Of a stretch of 64,000 nucleotides of DNA, positions 41,099-50,480 are shown piece after piece. The DNA lies in NCBI RefSeq assembly GCF_001650345.1, contig NZ_LVHF01000018.1, positions 91,041-155,040 on the forward strand. The letters are read 5' to 3'. The DNA comes from Photobacterium jeanii. GTDB taxonomy: Bacteria; Pseudomonadota; Gammaproteobacteria; Enterobacterales; Vibrionaceae. A program made the position numbers and the translations under genes. Below the pieces are notes generated by a model, which was not told the origin of the DNA, did no database searches, and worked only from the letters and a program-made list of their open reading frames with translations. Positions within the stretch are counted from its first letter, which is position 1. Each line of letters opens with the position of its first letter.

Positions 41099-42328
41099 AT
41101 GGAATTATCAACCACAGTTACAGAGCTGCGTTATGCGCTCGATACGTTTTTCTTTTTGATGTCAGGTGCCTTGGTCATGTGGATGGCTGCGGGGTTTGCC
41201 ATGCTCGAAGCGGGCTTAGTGCGCTCGAAAAATACCACTGAAATCCTAACCAAGAACGTCTGTTTGTACGCCATCGCTTGTACCATGTATTTAGTCGTGG
41301 GCTACAACATCATGTATGTCGATAACGGTGAAGGCGGCTGGCTACCCTCGTTTGGCACTTTGATTGGTAGCCAAGCGGAAGGAGCCGACCACTCGCTAGA
41401 GTCTGATTTCTTCTTCCAAGTGGTGTTCGTAGCGACTGCAATGTCAGTGGTTTCTGGTGCAGTAGCTGAGCGCATGAAGTTATGGTCGTTCCTCATTTTC
41501 TCTATCATTTTGACGGCCTTTATCTACCCAATGGAAGGTTACTGGACATGGGGCGGTGGTTTCTTATCTGAAGCGGGATTCAGCGACTTTGCAGGCTCAG
41601 GTATCGTCCACATGGCGGGCGCAGCAGCTGCGTTAGCTGGGGTGCTACTACTGGGCGCGCGTAAAGGTAAATACGGTAAAAATGGTGAAATCTACCCAAT
41701 TCCAGGCTCAAACATGCCACTGGCTACCTTAGGTACGTTCATCTTGTGGTTTGGTTGGTTTGGTTTTAACGGCGGTTCACAGTTGATGGTGTCGGACTTT
41801 GAAAACGCGACTGCGGTTGGTCAAATCTTCTTGAACACCAATGCAGCTGCTGCTGCAGGGGCAATTGCAGCACTGGCGGTATGTAAAACGACTTGGGGTA
41901 AAGCGGATTTAACCATGGTGCTTAATGGTGCGTTGGCAGGCTTGGTGGCTATAACGGCAGACCCGTTATCACCATCACCAATGGCGGCAGTGATCATCGG
42001 TGTTGTATCAGGCGCATTGGTGGTATTTAGCATCATTGGCTTGGATAAAATCAAAGTGGATGACCCTGTAGGTGCGATTTCTGTTCACGGTGTGTGTGGC
42101 TTCTTCGGCCTGATGGCGGTGCCATTTAGCAACACGGATGCAACATTTGGCGCGCAATTACTAGGGGCTGTGGTTATCTTTGGCTGGGTATTTGGTTCAA
42201 GCCTGTTGGTATGGGCCGTGCTTAAGTACACGGTTGGTATTCGCGTAACGGAAGAGGAAGAGTTAGCCGGCATGGATATGCATGACTGCGGTGTTGATGC
42301 ATACCCTGAGTTTGTCAGTGTGAAGTAA
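41099..42328 (+). CDS. amtB: ammonium transporter AmtB
   Basis: AmtB is a trimeric inner membrane channel for ammonium. The 409-residue product has about 11 membrane segments. The twin pore histidines lie in SGIVHMAGAAAALAG and AISVHGVCGFFGLMAV. The frame starts without a long signal peptide (MELSTTVTELRYALDTFFF), resembling marine-type Amt proteins more than E. coli AmtB. It follows glnK after 28 bases in one transcription unit and is followed by a terminator. Confidence 0.96.
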   Translation: MELSTTVTELRYALDTFFFLMSGALVMWMAAGFAMLEAGLVRSKNTTEILTKNVCLYAIACTMYLVVGYNIMYVDNGEGGWLPSFGTLIGSQAEGADHSLESDFFFQVVFVATAMSVVSGAVAERMKLWSFLIFSIILTAFIYPMEGYWTWGGGFLSEAGFSDFAGSGIVHMAGAAAALAGVLLLGARKGKYGKNGEIYPIPGSNMPLATLGTFILWFGWFGFNGGSQLMVSDFENATAVGQIFLNTNAAAAAGAIAALAVCKTTWGKADLTMVLNGALAGLVAITADPLSPSPMAAVIIGVVSGALVVFSIIGLDKIKVDDPVGAISVHGVCGFFGLMAVPFSNTDATFGAQLLGAVVIFGWVFGSSLLVWAVLKYTVGIRVTEEEELAGMDMHDCGVDAYPEFVSVK

Positions 42329-42397
42329 TCAATTGATAGCACAACGTAAAGTATACTAAGAAACCAATAACATACATCTAGTTCACACCTTTTAATG

Positions 42398-42425
42398 AAC
42401 GCTTCTGTAAAGAAGCGTTTTTTTT
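42398..42425 (+). terminator. amtB terminator
   Basis: Perfect 9-bp stem AACGCTTCT / AGAAGCGTT with a GTAA loop and a T tract, about 70 bases after the amtB stop. Confidence 0.9.
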
Positions 42426-42483
42426 GTGTTGAATTGTTTCAGTGCGTTGTGTTGGTCATGTGTTACAGTATAATTAATCGCAT

Positions 42484-42498
42484 TGATAACTGTTATCA
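42484..42498. promoter_or_regulatory. Fur box upstream of the iron transporter
   Basis: TGATAAC-T-GTTATCA is a perfect 7-1-7 palindrome and differs from the Fur consensus TGATAAT-N-ATTATCA at one position per arm. It lies 28 bases before the binding-protein start, as expected for iron-repressed transcription. Confidence 0.85.
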
Positions 42499-42525
42499 TT
42501 TTACTTTTCGTTAAGGGATGAATAA

Positions 42526-43539
42526 ATGAAAAAGCTGTTAGCTTCGGCAATTTTCTGTGCTTTGGCAGCACCTCAGGTAGCAACTGCTGCTGAAGAAGTG
42601 AACGTATACTCTTACCGTCAACCATTCTTGGTTGAGCCAATGTTTAACGAGTTCACAAAAGAAACGGGCATTAAAGTAAACGTGAAGTTTGCGAAAAAAG
42701 GCCTTGCAGAAAAACTTCAACAAGAAGGTGAGTACAGCCCTGCTGACGTGATCCTAACAACTGATATCAGCCGCTTGGTTGAGCTAGTAGATAAAGGTCT
42801 AGTACAAGCTGTTGACAGTAAAGTGATTGAGCAAAACGTGCCAGCTCAATACCGTGACAACGAAGACGAGTGGTTTGCGCTAACACTACGTGCTCGTAAT
42901 GTTTATTCATCTCGTGACCGTGTAGGTCGCCTACCAGCTGAGTTTGACTATGCTGATCTTGCTAAGCCTGAGTGGAAAGGCAAGATTTGTACTCGCTCTG
43001 GTAAGCACCCATACAATGTATCGCTAGTGTCTTCGATGATTGCTCACCACGGTGAAGCTGAAGCGAAAACATGGCTAGAAGGTGTGAAAGCCAACCTAGC
43101 TCGCAAGCCGCAAGGTAACGACCGTGCGCAAGTAAAAGCGGTGAAAGAAGGTCTGTGTGATCTAGCAATCGGTAACAGCTACTACCTAGGTAAGATGGTT
43201 AACGATGACAAGCAAAAAGCTTGGGCTGAAGCGGTTTACATCAACTTTCCTGGTCAAAAAGCCAACGGCACTCACGTTAACGTAAGTGGTATGGCAATGG
43301 CGAAATACGCGCCGAACAAAGACAGCGCACAAAAGCTGATGGAATTCTTAACGGGTGATAAAGCCCAGCAAATGTACGCTGAAGTGAACTATGAGTACCC
43401 AGTGAAAGATGGCGTTAAGCGCTCAGAGCTAGTGGCATCTTGGGGCGATTTCGATGCAGACAAGCTATCACTTGAGAAAGTGGCGGAATACCACAACACA
43501 GCAATCAAACTTCTGGATGAAGTGAAGTTTGACTTGTAA
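42526..43539 (+). CDS. fbpA: ferric iron ABC transporter, periplasmic binding protein (FbpA/FutA type)
   Basis: This protein captures ferric iron in the periplasm for the FbpBC importer. The 337-residue product has a signal peptide (MKKLLASAIFCALAAPQVAT, cleaved near ATAA) and family segments EEVNVYSYRQPFLVEPMFNE and SGKHPYNVSLVSSMIAHHG. The adjacent tyrosines in LAIGNSYYLGKMV match the iron-coordinating pair of this family. A Fur box stands just upstream. A hairpin with a T tract follows, and the permease gene begins 158 bases later, so the binding protein is likely made in excess. Confidence 0.95.
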   Translation: MKKLLASAIFCALAAPQVATAAEEVNVYSYRQPFLVEPMFNEFTKETGIKVNVKFAKKGLAEKLQQEGEYSPADVILTTDISRLVELVDKGLVQAVDSKVIEQNVPAQYRDNEDEWFALTLRARNVYSSRDRVGRLPAEFDYADLAKPEWKGKICTRSGKHPYNVSLVSSMIAHHGEAEAKTWLEGVKANLARKPQGNDRAQVKAVKEGLCDLAIGNSYYLGKMVNDDKQKAWAEAVYINFPGQKANGTHVNVSGMAMAKYAPNKDSAQKLMEFLTGDKAQQMYAEVNYEYPVKDGVKRSELVASWGDFDADKLSLEKVAEYHNTAIKLLDEVKFDL

Positions 43540-43551
43540 TTGAGTGAGTTA

Positions 43552-43577
43552 AAAAGTGGGGCGTTATGCCCCATTTT
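43552..43577 (+). terminator. terminator or attenuator after fbpA
   Basis: Stem AAAAGTGGGGC / GCCCCATTTT (one G-T pair) with a GTTAT loop, 12 bases after the stop. Partial read-through into fbpB would give more binding protein than permease. Confidence 0.75.
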
Positions 43578-43697
43578 GTTTTTGCTTTAAGTGTATGGCT
43601 GGTCGACTTGAATTTGGATGGTATCCAACGAGTGAGGGATCATACGTGTTTACTAAATGAGTAATGAGTCAGATGAGATTACGCTAAGTAGTTGGCA

Positions 43698-45329
43698 ATG
43701 AGAGAAAAGTTTATATTTTGGCGAACCAGCAGTTGGGGGCTTTCCCTGCTGCTGGTTTTGCCTATTTTAGCGATCTTCATTACGGCGATGGGTGAAAGCG
43801 ACGATGTGTTTGCTCACCTGATGAATACCGTAATGACAACCTACACCGCCAATACGTTTTGGTTGGTGGTAGGGACTTTAGTATTGGCATTGTTGTTTGG
43901 TTTACCCTCGGCGTGGATCATGGCAATGTGCCGCATTCCCGGTGAGAAGGTGTTGCAGTGGTCTTTGGTACTGCCACTTGCGATGCCGGGTTATATCGTG
44001 GGTTATATCTATACCGACTGGTTTGATTATGCCGGTCCGGTACAAATCTTCTTACGCGATACCTTTGGTTGGCACAGCGTGCATGATTATTGGTTTCCAG
44101 ATATCCGCTCTTTAGGTGGCGCTTGTTTTGTATTGGCGCTAGTGCTTTACCCTTACATCTACTTATTGGCTCGCGCTGCCTTCATGGAGCAAAGTGTCAG
44201 CCTATTGCAATCGGCACGCTTACTGCGCTGCTCGCCATGGGAAAGTTTCCGTCGAATTTCACTGCCGTTAGCCCGTCCATCGATTGCGGTCGGGATGTCG
44301 CTGGTAGCGATGGAAACCCTGGGTGATTTTGGTACTGTGAGCTATTTTGCGGTGAACACGCTGACAACGGCGGTGTACGATACTTGGCTTGGGTATTCCA
44401 ACCTTAATGCAGCGGCAAAAATCTCAGCCATTATGCTGGTGGTGATCTTTTTGTTGATCAGTGCCGAGCGTTTTAGTCGTCGTAAACAAAAGCTGTTTCA
44501 GCAGCAGTTTGAACACGGGGATGATGTTCGCTATACCTTAATTGGCGCGAAGAAATGGTGTGCGGTTGTGTGGTGTTGGAGCCTAGTGGCTATCGCCTTC
44601 TTGTTCCCGATTTTGCAGTTGGGTTATTACGCTTTTCATTACTTTGCTGAGAGTTGGACCACTGAATTTCAGCAATACAGCCTTAACAGTTTGTTTGTTT
44701 CTACTGTTGCAGCTTTGCTGGCTGTACTACTGGCTCTGGCAGTGAATTTCTATCATCGCCTTGATAGCCGTACCCAAACCACGGTACCTCTGCGCATTTC
44801 ATCGCTGGGTTATGCGGTACCGGGCACTGTGCTTGCGATTGGAGTGATGATCCCGCTAACTTCGGCGGATCACTTAGTCAATGATTTCGCTCGTGACTGG
44901 GGATTAGGGCGTCCGGGGTTGATCTTCTCGGGCACCATGGTGGCAATTATCTTTGCGTTTGTGGTGCGCTTTGCGGCAGTGGCAATCGGTAGTGTTGAAA
45001 GTAGCTTGGCGAAGATCCCACCGTCGCTAGATATGGCATCAAAAACCATGGGCTATGCATCAACCTCGATGTTACGTCGGGTACATTTACCCTTGATCCG
45101 TCGTGGTTGCCTGATTGCAGGGCTATTGGTGTTCATCGAGTCGATGAAAGAGCTCAATGCCGCGCTGTTATTGCGTCCGTTTAATTTTGAAACCTTGGCG
45201 ACCTATGTTTTTAATTTCGCCTCAGATGAGCAGCTGGAGTTAGCTGCGTTGCCGGCAATATTGCTAGTGGTGGTGGGGTTGATCCCACTGGTTATGGTTA
45301 ACCGTTCCTTGGAGCAAAAGCACCGATGA
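43698..45329 (+). CDS. fbpB: ferric iron ABC transporter, permease (FbpB type)
   Basis: A fused two-domain permease of 543 residues with about 12 membrane segments. Each half has an EAA-type loop (ESFRRISLPLARPSIAVG in the first, STSMLRRVHLPLIRRGCLIA in the second). I chose the ATG at 43698; a TTG two codons earlier is possible. The last four bases overlap the ATPase gene as ATGA, so translation is coupled. Together with fbpA and fbpC it completes a ferric iron importer. Confidence 0.95.
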   Translation: MREKFIFWRTSSWGLSLLLVLPILAIFITAMGESDDVFAHLMNTVMTTYTANTFWLVVGTLVLALLFGLPSAWIMAMCRIPGEKVLQWSLVLPLAMPGYIVGYIYTDWFDYAGPVQIFLRDTFGWHSVHDYWFPDIRSLGGACFVLALVLYPYIYLLARAAFMEQSVSLLQSARLLRCSPWESFRRISLPLARPSIAVGMSLVAMETLGDFGTVSYFAVNTLTTAVYDTWLGYSNLNAAAKISAIMLVVIFLLISAERFSRRKQKLFQQQFEHGDDVRYTLIGAKKWCAVVWCWSLVAIAFLFPILQLGYYAFHYFAESWTTEFQQYSLNSLFVSTVAALLAVLLALAVNFYHRLDSRTQTTVPLRISSLGYAVPGTVLAIGVMIPLTSADHLVNDFARDWGLGRPGLIFSGTMVAIIFAFVVRFAAVAIGSVESSLAKIPPSLDMASKTMGYASTSMLRRVHLPLIRRGCLIAGLLVFIESMKELNAALLLRPFNFETLATYVFNFASDEQLELAALPAILLVVVGLIPLVMVNRSLEQKHR

Positions 45330-46363
45330 GTCATGCATTATCCGTTAAGGATTTAACTTGCCGCTACAATGGTCAGGCGGTACTAAAGAACCTTTCTTTA
45401 CCTGTTGAAGATAACGAAATTGTTTGTCTGCTGGGAGCCAGTGGTTGCGGTAAAACGACCTTGCTGAAAGCCATTGCCGGACTGCTGCCTTTAGAGAGCG
45501 GGACCATGCATATTCATGGTCGCACCATTGCCGATGACAGCACTTGGTTGCCACCAGAAAAACGCAATATTGGGATGATCTTCCAAGACTACGCGTTGTT
45601 CCCACACCTCACTGTGGCGCAGAACATAGCCTTTGGTTTACGGGATTGGGATAAGTCTCGGGTTGAGCAAAAAATTCAGCAGATGCTGGAATTGGTGCAC
45701 CTCAATGGGTTAGACGATCGTTATCCGCACCAATTATCGGGTGGTCAGCAGCAGCGAGTGGCGATTGCCCGTGCACTAGCGTGCGAACCGGATTTGATCT
45801 TACTCGATGAACCTTTCTCTAATATCGACACCCAAGTACGCCATGGGATGATCAAGGACATTCGTGCGATTTTCAAAAAGCAGGGCGTCACCGCGATTTT
45901 CGTGACTCACTCGCGTGAAGAGGCGTTTGCGTTTGCCGACCGTATGGCGGTAATGAATAACGGGGTGATCGAGCAATTTGGTACCGCGACCGAGCTTTAC
46001 TATCGTCCGAGTAGCCGTTTTGTGGCTGAGTTCTTAGGAAGCAGCTCTTACTTACCCGCTCAGATCCAGCAAGGTTCGCTGACAACCCCTCTAGGGGAAG
46101 TTAACTTAAGTGCTGAGCATGCTTACGATGATAAGAGTCAGGTTGAATGGTTGCTCCGACCACAAAACCTCTCGGTGCAACCTGATAGCGAAGGGCAAGG
46201 TGTGATTGCTGAGCAACAGTTTATGGGCGATAGCTGCCGTTATACGGTCGAGCTTGAGGGGCACCGTTTAGTGGTGAACTCTAATTTGCTATTAAAAATT
46301 GGTGAGAAAGTGGCTGTGATGGTAGAACCACACGAGCCTGTTCTGTTTGCCGCGACGGCTTAG
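45326..46363 (+). CDS. fbpC: ferric iron ABC transporter, ATP-binding protein (FbpC type)
   Basis: The ATPase of the iron importer, 345 residues. Walker A is GASGCGKTTLLKAIAG, the signature LSGGQQQRVAIARAL, and Walker B DLILLDEPFSNID. The C-terminal 110 residues form a TOBE-like regulatory domain (WLLRPQNLSVQPDSEGQGVI). It overlaps fbpB by four bases and is convergent with the LuxR-family gene. Confidence 0.95.
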   Translation: MSHALSVKDLTCRYNGQAVLKNLSLPVEDNEIVCLLGASGCGKTTLLKAIAGLLPLESGTMHIHGRTIADDSTWLPPEKRNIGMIFQDYALFPHLTVAQNIAFGLRDWDKSRVEQKIQQMLELVHLNGLDDRYPHQLSGGQQQRVAIARALACEPDLILLDEPFSNIDTQVRHGMIKDIRAIFKKQGVTAIFVTHSREEAFAFADRMAVMNNGVIEQFGTATELYYRPSSRFVAEFLGSSSYLPAQIQQGSLTTPLGEVNLSAEHAYDDKSQVEWLLRPQNLSVQPDSEGQGVIAEQQFMGDSCRYTVELEGHRLVVNSNLLLKIGEKVAVMVEPHEPVLFAATA

Positions 46364-46414
46364 ACTCTTTGCTATAGATGATTAGTCGTTAAGGTTAATT
46401 GCAATAGATAAAAC

Positions 46415-46446
46415 AAAGCCGATACCCATGGTATCGGCTTTCTTTT
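46415..46446. terminator. bidirectional terminator between fbpC and the LuxR-type regulator
   Basis: Perfect 12-bp stem AAAGCCGATACC / GGTATCGGCTTT with a CAT loop between convergent genes. T-rich flanks are present on both strands. Confidence 0.92.
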
Positions 46447-46455
46447 GGTTCTGGA

Positions 46456-47064
46456 TCAGGCTTCTGCATAAATGGTCGCCAGATATTGCTTCGCTTCTGC
46501 GTACATGAGCTCTTGATCTGGGTGCAGGTTTGAATGCAAGTACAGCACATAGCAAATGCCGTGAAGCAAACCACAAAGTTGTTTAGGGTCTCGGTCGGCA
46601 GTGATTTCACCGTTCTCAATCGCCTGTTCAAACATTTCAGTGATCTGTTTTAAACTTTTTTTGTTGCCCGTAATAAAGTGTGGCCAGATGTCTTCACGTA
46701 CCGAAGTACTCCATTCGAACCATACTTTTAACCAGTCTTTTTGCTCAATGACAGCATCAATGAGGTTATGAGAAATGCAATTTAACCGTGCCGAGAGGGT
46801 TTTATCCGCCTCACCAAGGCAATGGTTAACTAGAATATTAAACTGGCTTTCGACTTGAGAAAGCACTTCTTCAACTAGTGCCTCACGGGTTGGAAAGTAA
46901 TTAAACACGGTAGCAACTGAAACATTAGCCATTTCTGCTATGTCTGCATGACCAGCACGACCAATACCACGACGCGCAAATACGTCTAACGCATAATCCA
47001 AAAGTTGCTGTTTACGTTTTTCTGGTGAGAGACGGGTGCGTGTTTTTTTGGTGATAGTATCCAT
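46456..47064 (-). CDS. TetR-type quorum-sensing master regulator, LuxR/HapR/LitR family
   Basis: These regulators are the high-cell-density output of Vibrionaceae quorum sensing and control luminescence, protease, biofilm and competence genes. The 202-residue product has the family hallmark RTRLSPEKRKQQLLDYALDVFARRGI, then the helix-turn-helix HADIAEMANVSVATVFNYFP followed by TREALVEEV. The C-terminal ligand and dimer domain is much less conserved relative to HapR, which suggests a lineage outside the core Vibrio group. It sits next to hpt, the classic luxR/hapR location. Its weak ribosome site would fit control by Qrr small RNAs, but I cannot show a Qrr pairing site. Confidence 0.92.
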   Translation of the reverse strand: MDTITKKTRTRLSPEKRKQQLLDYALDVFARRGIGRAGHADIAEMANVSVATVFNYFPTREALVEEVLSQVESQFNILVNHCLGEADKTLSARLNCISHNLIDAVIEQKDWLKVWFEWSTSVREDIWPHFITGNKKSLKQITEMFEQAIENGEITADRDPKQLCGLLHGICYVLYLHSNLHPDQELMYAEAKQYLATIYAEA

Positions 47065-47290
47065 ATTAGCTTAAATCCCTAGCCTAAGTATTTATAAAAT
47101 ATATTTATTTGTTTTGTTTAATAACTGTACAGGAGCAACCAAAGGGGTTCAAACGAGATCTTGTCTAAGTGTGTCGTATAATTGACACTATTGATAAAAT
47201 AACGTTTGCGTGAAAGGAATGGTACAATGCCATTCTTTGGATACTGGTCTATACACGGCGTTGCTTGCTGCCGTGCTAATGGAGAAAAAG

Positions 47291-47824
47291 ATGAAGCACA
47301 CCGTTGAAGTTATGATTTCTGAGCAGGATGTTCAGGCACGTGTTAAAGAGCTAGGAAAGCAAATTACCGAACACTACAAAGATTCTGAAAACTTGGTCAT
47401 GGTAGGTCTACTACGTGGCTCATTTGTGTTTATGGCTGATCTAGCACGTGCAATCGAGCTGCCGCACGAAGTCGACTTCATGACTGCTTCAAGCTACGGT
47501 AATACGATGGAAAGTTCGCGTGATGTTCGTATCCTGAAAGACTTGGATGACGATATCAAAGGTAAAGATGTTCTACTTGTTGAAGACATCATCGATACGG
47601 GTAACACCCTAAGCAAAGTGTGTGAAATCCTATCTATCCGTGAACCAAACTCAATCCGTATCTGTACGCTACTGGATAAACCAGAGCGCCGTGAAGTACA
47701 CGTAGACGTGGATTGGTTCGGCTTTAGCATTCCAGACGAATTCGTTGTGGGTGTCGGCATCGACTACGCACAAAAATACCGCCACCTACCTTTCATTGGT
47801 AAAGTGGTTCCGCAAGAAGATTAA
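47291..47824 (+). CDS. hpt: hypoxanthine phosphoribosyltransferase
   Basis: Hpt salvages hypoxanthine (and guanine) with PRPP to give nucleotides. The 177-residue product from the ATG at 47291 matches the family length; GGAG stands six bases before it. The PRPP loop is [17 protein letters not shown] and the base-binding end is [20 protein letters not shown]. The open frame continues 27 codons upstream but without family similarity. The gene is divergent from the quorum regulator. Its leader contains two hairpins (47214-47238 and 47254-47275). Confidence 0.96.
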   Translation: MKHTVEVMISEQDVQARVKELGKQITEHYKDSENLVMVGLLRGSFVFMADLARAIELPHEVDFMTASSYGNTMESSRDVRILKDLDDDIKGKDVLLVEDIIDTGNTLSKVCEILSIREPNSIRICTLLDKPERREVHVDVDWFGFSIPDEFVVGVGIDYAQKYRHLPFIGKVVPQED

Positions 47825-47837
47825 TTCTGCGCGAGAG

Positions 47838-47864
47838 AAAAAAGCGACCTTAGGTCGCTTTTTT
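47838..47864. terminator. bidirectional terminator between hpt and can
   Basis: Stem GCGACC / GGTCGC with a TTA loop, flanked by six A and six T residues between convergent genes. Confidence 0.92.
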
Positions 47865-47895
47865 AGTATTTGGGGGATTGTTGCTTGAAAGCGAG

Positions 47896-48552
47896 TTAGG
47901 CTTGGCTACTCGGTAGGATAGATTCCATAGAAGAAACATAGTTTGCTTCAAGTGATTCGCGGCTAGTTGATGTCATGCCAAGGTCACGAAGAACGCCGTT
48001 ATCAATACCGTAGATCCAACCGTGGATCTTCACTTTCTGACCACGTTCCCATGCTTGTTGCATGATGGTCGAGTTACCTAGGTTGTAGACTTGAGAGGCC
48101 ACGTTGATTTCACATAGCTTATTGTCACGATCTACTGGCGACATGCTATCTAATACATCGCGATGATTAAGGTATAAATCACGGATGTGAAGTAACCAGT
48201 TGTTGATAAGACCCAATTGTGGGTTTTCAACCGCAGCAGAAACGCCGCCACAACCGTAGTGACCACAAATAATGATATGACGTACTTTTAGTACATCAAC
48301 CGCGTATTGAACGACGGATAAACAGTTAAGGTCGGTATGAATTACTTGGTTGGCAACGTTACGGTGAACGAAGAGTTCACCAGAGACTAAACCTGTTAGG
48401 CGTTCTGCAGGAACGCGGCTATCAGAACAGCCAATCCATAAGTATTCAGGGTGTTGTGCTTTCGCGAGATGGGTAAAAAACTCAGGTTTCTCTTCCTTGA
48501 TATTTTCAGACCAAGAAAGGTTATTTGCGAATAGTTGCTTGATATCTGCCAT
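47896..48552 (-). CDS. can: beta-class carbonic anhydrase
   Basis: Can interconverts carbon dioxide and bicarbonate for carboxylation reactions. The 218-residue product begins [16 protein letters not shown], typical for the family; I chose this ATG over an 18-codon longer frame. The zinc ligands lie in [10 protein letters not shown] (Cys and Asp) and [12 protein letters not shown] (His and Cys). It is divergent from yadG, the same arrangement as in E. coli. Confidence 0.97.
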   Translation of the reverse strand: MADIKQLFANNLSWSENIKEEKPEFFTHLAKAQHPEYLWIGCSDSRVPAERLTGLVSGELFVHRNVANQVIHTDLNCLSVVQYAVDVLKVRHIIICGHYGCGGVSAAVENPQLGLINNWLLHIRDLYLNHRDVLDSMSPVDRDNKLCEINVASQVYNLGNSTIMQQAWERGQKVKIHGWIYGIDNGVLRDLGMTSTSRESLEANYVSSMESILPSSQA

Positions 48553-48703
48553 GACTGTGCCTTCTTTGATACATTCCCTACTATACACGTACAGTGCTGT
48601 TAGCAAATCGGATTAGTTACCTAATACCGTTTAATTATTAGTATTTTTATCAATTGCTGCTGAGAGCAAATGTTGTAAATTTTTAACATAAAGAGCGCAT
48701 TAT

Positions 48704-49633
48704 ATGAACGCTTTAGAGATAAAAAATTTAAATAAGACTTACAAAGGTGGTGTTAAGGCACTGAAAAATATGAACCTTTGTGTTAAGCAGGGTGATTTTT
48801 TTGCATTGCTTGGTCCGAACGGGGCAGGTAAATCGACCACCATTGGGATCATTAGCTCCTTGGTAAATAAAACCTCGGGCGATGTGTCGATTTTTGGTTT
48901 TGATTTAGAAAAAAATATTGTTGAAGCGAAAAATCACTTGGGATTGGTACCGCAAGAGTTCAATTTCAACCAGTTTGAGACCGTTGAACAGATCGTGGTA
49001 AACCAAGCGGGTTACTACGGTGTTGAGCGCAGTGTCGCTAAAGAGCGTGCTAAGAAGTATTTGTCGCAACTCGATTTGTGGGAAAAGCGCAATGAGCGTG
49101 CCCGTAATCTTTCGGGTGGGATGAAGCGTCGTTTGATGATCGCACGAGCTTTGATCCACGAGCCTAAGCTGTTGATCCTCGATGAGCCAACCGCAGGGGT
49201 TGATATTGAGTTACGTCGCTCAATGTGGGCTTTTCTTCGTCAAATCAACGAAGAAGGCGTAACGATCATTCTGACTACTCACTACCTTGAAGAAGCGGAA
49301 ATGCTGTGTCGTAACATCGGGATTATCAATCATGGTGAGCTGGTGGAAAACACCAGTATGAAAGAGTTGCTGAGTAAGTTGGAAGTTGAAAGCTTTATCC
49401 TTGATGTCAAACTTAATGGCAATAAGCCAGAGCTTAACGATATCAAATGGCGCTTGCCTGATAACCATACTCTGGAGATCGATATTCAAAAAGGGATGGG
49501 ACTGAACAAGATTTTTGCTCAATTGACCGAGCAGGGGATCGAAGTGTTATCGATGCGTAATAAGGCCAACCGCCTGGAAGAGCTGTTTGTCACCCTAGTG
49601 GCACAAAGTGAAGCACGAGGGAGCAAAGCATGA
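48704..49633 (+). CDS. yadG: ABC transporter ATP-binding protein YadG
   Basis: The ATPase of an ABC-2 type exporter of unknown substrate. In 309 residues it has Walker A GPNGAGKSTTIG, the signature LSGGMKRRLMIARAL and Walker B LLILDEPTAGVD, and a C-terminal extension of about 80 residues. It overlaps the permease gene by four bases (ATGA) and is divergent from can, as in other gammaproteobacteria. Confidence 0.94.
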   Translation: MNALEIKNLNKTYKGGVKALKNMNLCVKQGDFFALLGPNGAGKSTTIGIISSLVNKTSGDVSIFGFDLEKNIVEAKNHLGLVPQEFNFNQFETVEQIVVNQAGYYGVERSVAKERAKKYLSQLDLWEKRNERARNLSGGMKRRLMIARALIHEPKLLILDEPTAGVDIELRRSMWAFLRQINEEGVTIILTTHYLEEAEMLCRNIGIINHGELVENTSMKELLSKLEVESFILDVKLNGNKPELNDIKWRLPDNHTLEIDIQKGMGLNKIFAQLTEQGIEVLSMRNKANRLEELFVTLVAQSEARGSKA

Positions 49634-50400
49634 GACACCAATATTGGATCGCATTTAAAAGCCTGATCAGCAAAGAAGTGAACCGTTTTGCCCGTATTTG
49701 GGTGCAAACAATGGTGCCACCAGCCATCACCATGACCTTGTATTTCATTATCTTTGGTAGCTTGATCGGGAGCCGGATCGGTGAGATGAATGGCTTTAGC
49801 TACATGGAATATATTGTGCCGGGATTGATCATGATGTCGGTGATCACTAACTCGTACTCCAACGTGGCCTCGTCGTTTTTCAGTGCTAAGTTTCAGCACA
49901 ACATCGAAGAGTTGTTGGTGGCGCCAGTGCCAAACTACATCATCATTGCCGGTTATGTTGGCGGTGGGGTGTTACGTGGCTTAGGGGTCGGCTTTATCGT
50001 GACTATGGTGTCGCTGTTCTTTGTTGATCTGCAAATCGCTCATCTTGGGGTGATTGTGGCTACTGTGTTACTGACCTCGATCTTGTTCTCGCTGGGTGGT
50101 TTGATCAATGCGGTTTACGCCCGTACTTTTGATGATATCAGCATTATCCCGACCTTTATTCTTACGCCGTTAACCTACCTTGGTGGGGTGTTCTACTCTA
50201 TCAGCTTATTACCGGAATTTTGGCTAGGTGTTTCCAAGCTAAACCCTATAGTCTATATGGTTAATGCGTTCCGTTACGGCTTCCTTGGGGTGTCTGATGT
50301 GGGTATTGGTACTTCGTTCACTGTACTGATGGTGTTCATCGCAGGTCTATACGGTTTTGCTTATTACCTGATCTCACGAGGTATTGGTCTACGTTCGTAG
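49630..50400 (+). CDS. yadH: ABC-2 type transporter permease YadH
   Basis: The 256-residue inner membrane partner of YadG, with about six membrane segments and the ABC-2 permease motif YTFDD-like region ARTFDDISIIPTFILTPLTY. The substrate is not known for the family. The start ATG overlaps the yadG stop. A strong terminator separates it from panC. Confidence 0.94.
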   Translation: MRHQYWIAFKSLISKEVNRFARIWVQTMVPPAITMTLYFIIFGSLIGSRIGEMNGFSYMEYIVPGLIMMSVITNSYSNVASSFFSAKFQHNIEELLVAPVPNYIIIAGYVGGGVLRGLGVGFIVTMVSLFFVDLQIAHLGVIVATVLLTSILFSLGGLINAVYARTFDDISIIPTFILTPLTYLGGVFYSISLLPEFWLGVSKLNPIVYMVNAFRYGFLGVSDVGIGTSFTVLMVFIAGLYGFAYYLISRGIGLRS

Positions 50401-50425
50401 AGCGATTACCCTTTAAGCAATAAAC

Positions 50426-50460
50426 AAAAAGCCCGCAAGCGTGATGCTTGCGGGCTTTTT
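50426..50460. terminator. bidirectional terminator between yadH and panC
   Basis: Perfect 10-bp stem GCCCGCAAGC / GCTTGCGGGC with a GTGAT loop, flanked by five A and five T residues. Confidence 0.95.
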
Positions 50461-50480
50461 AGTATCTAGCTTGCGCGGTT

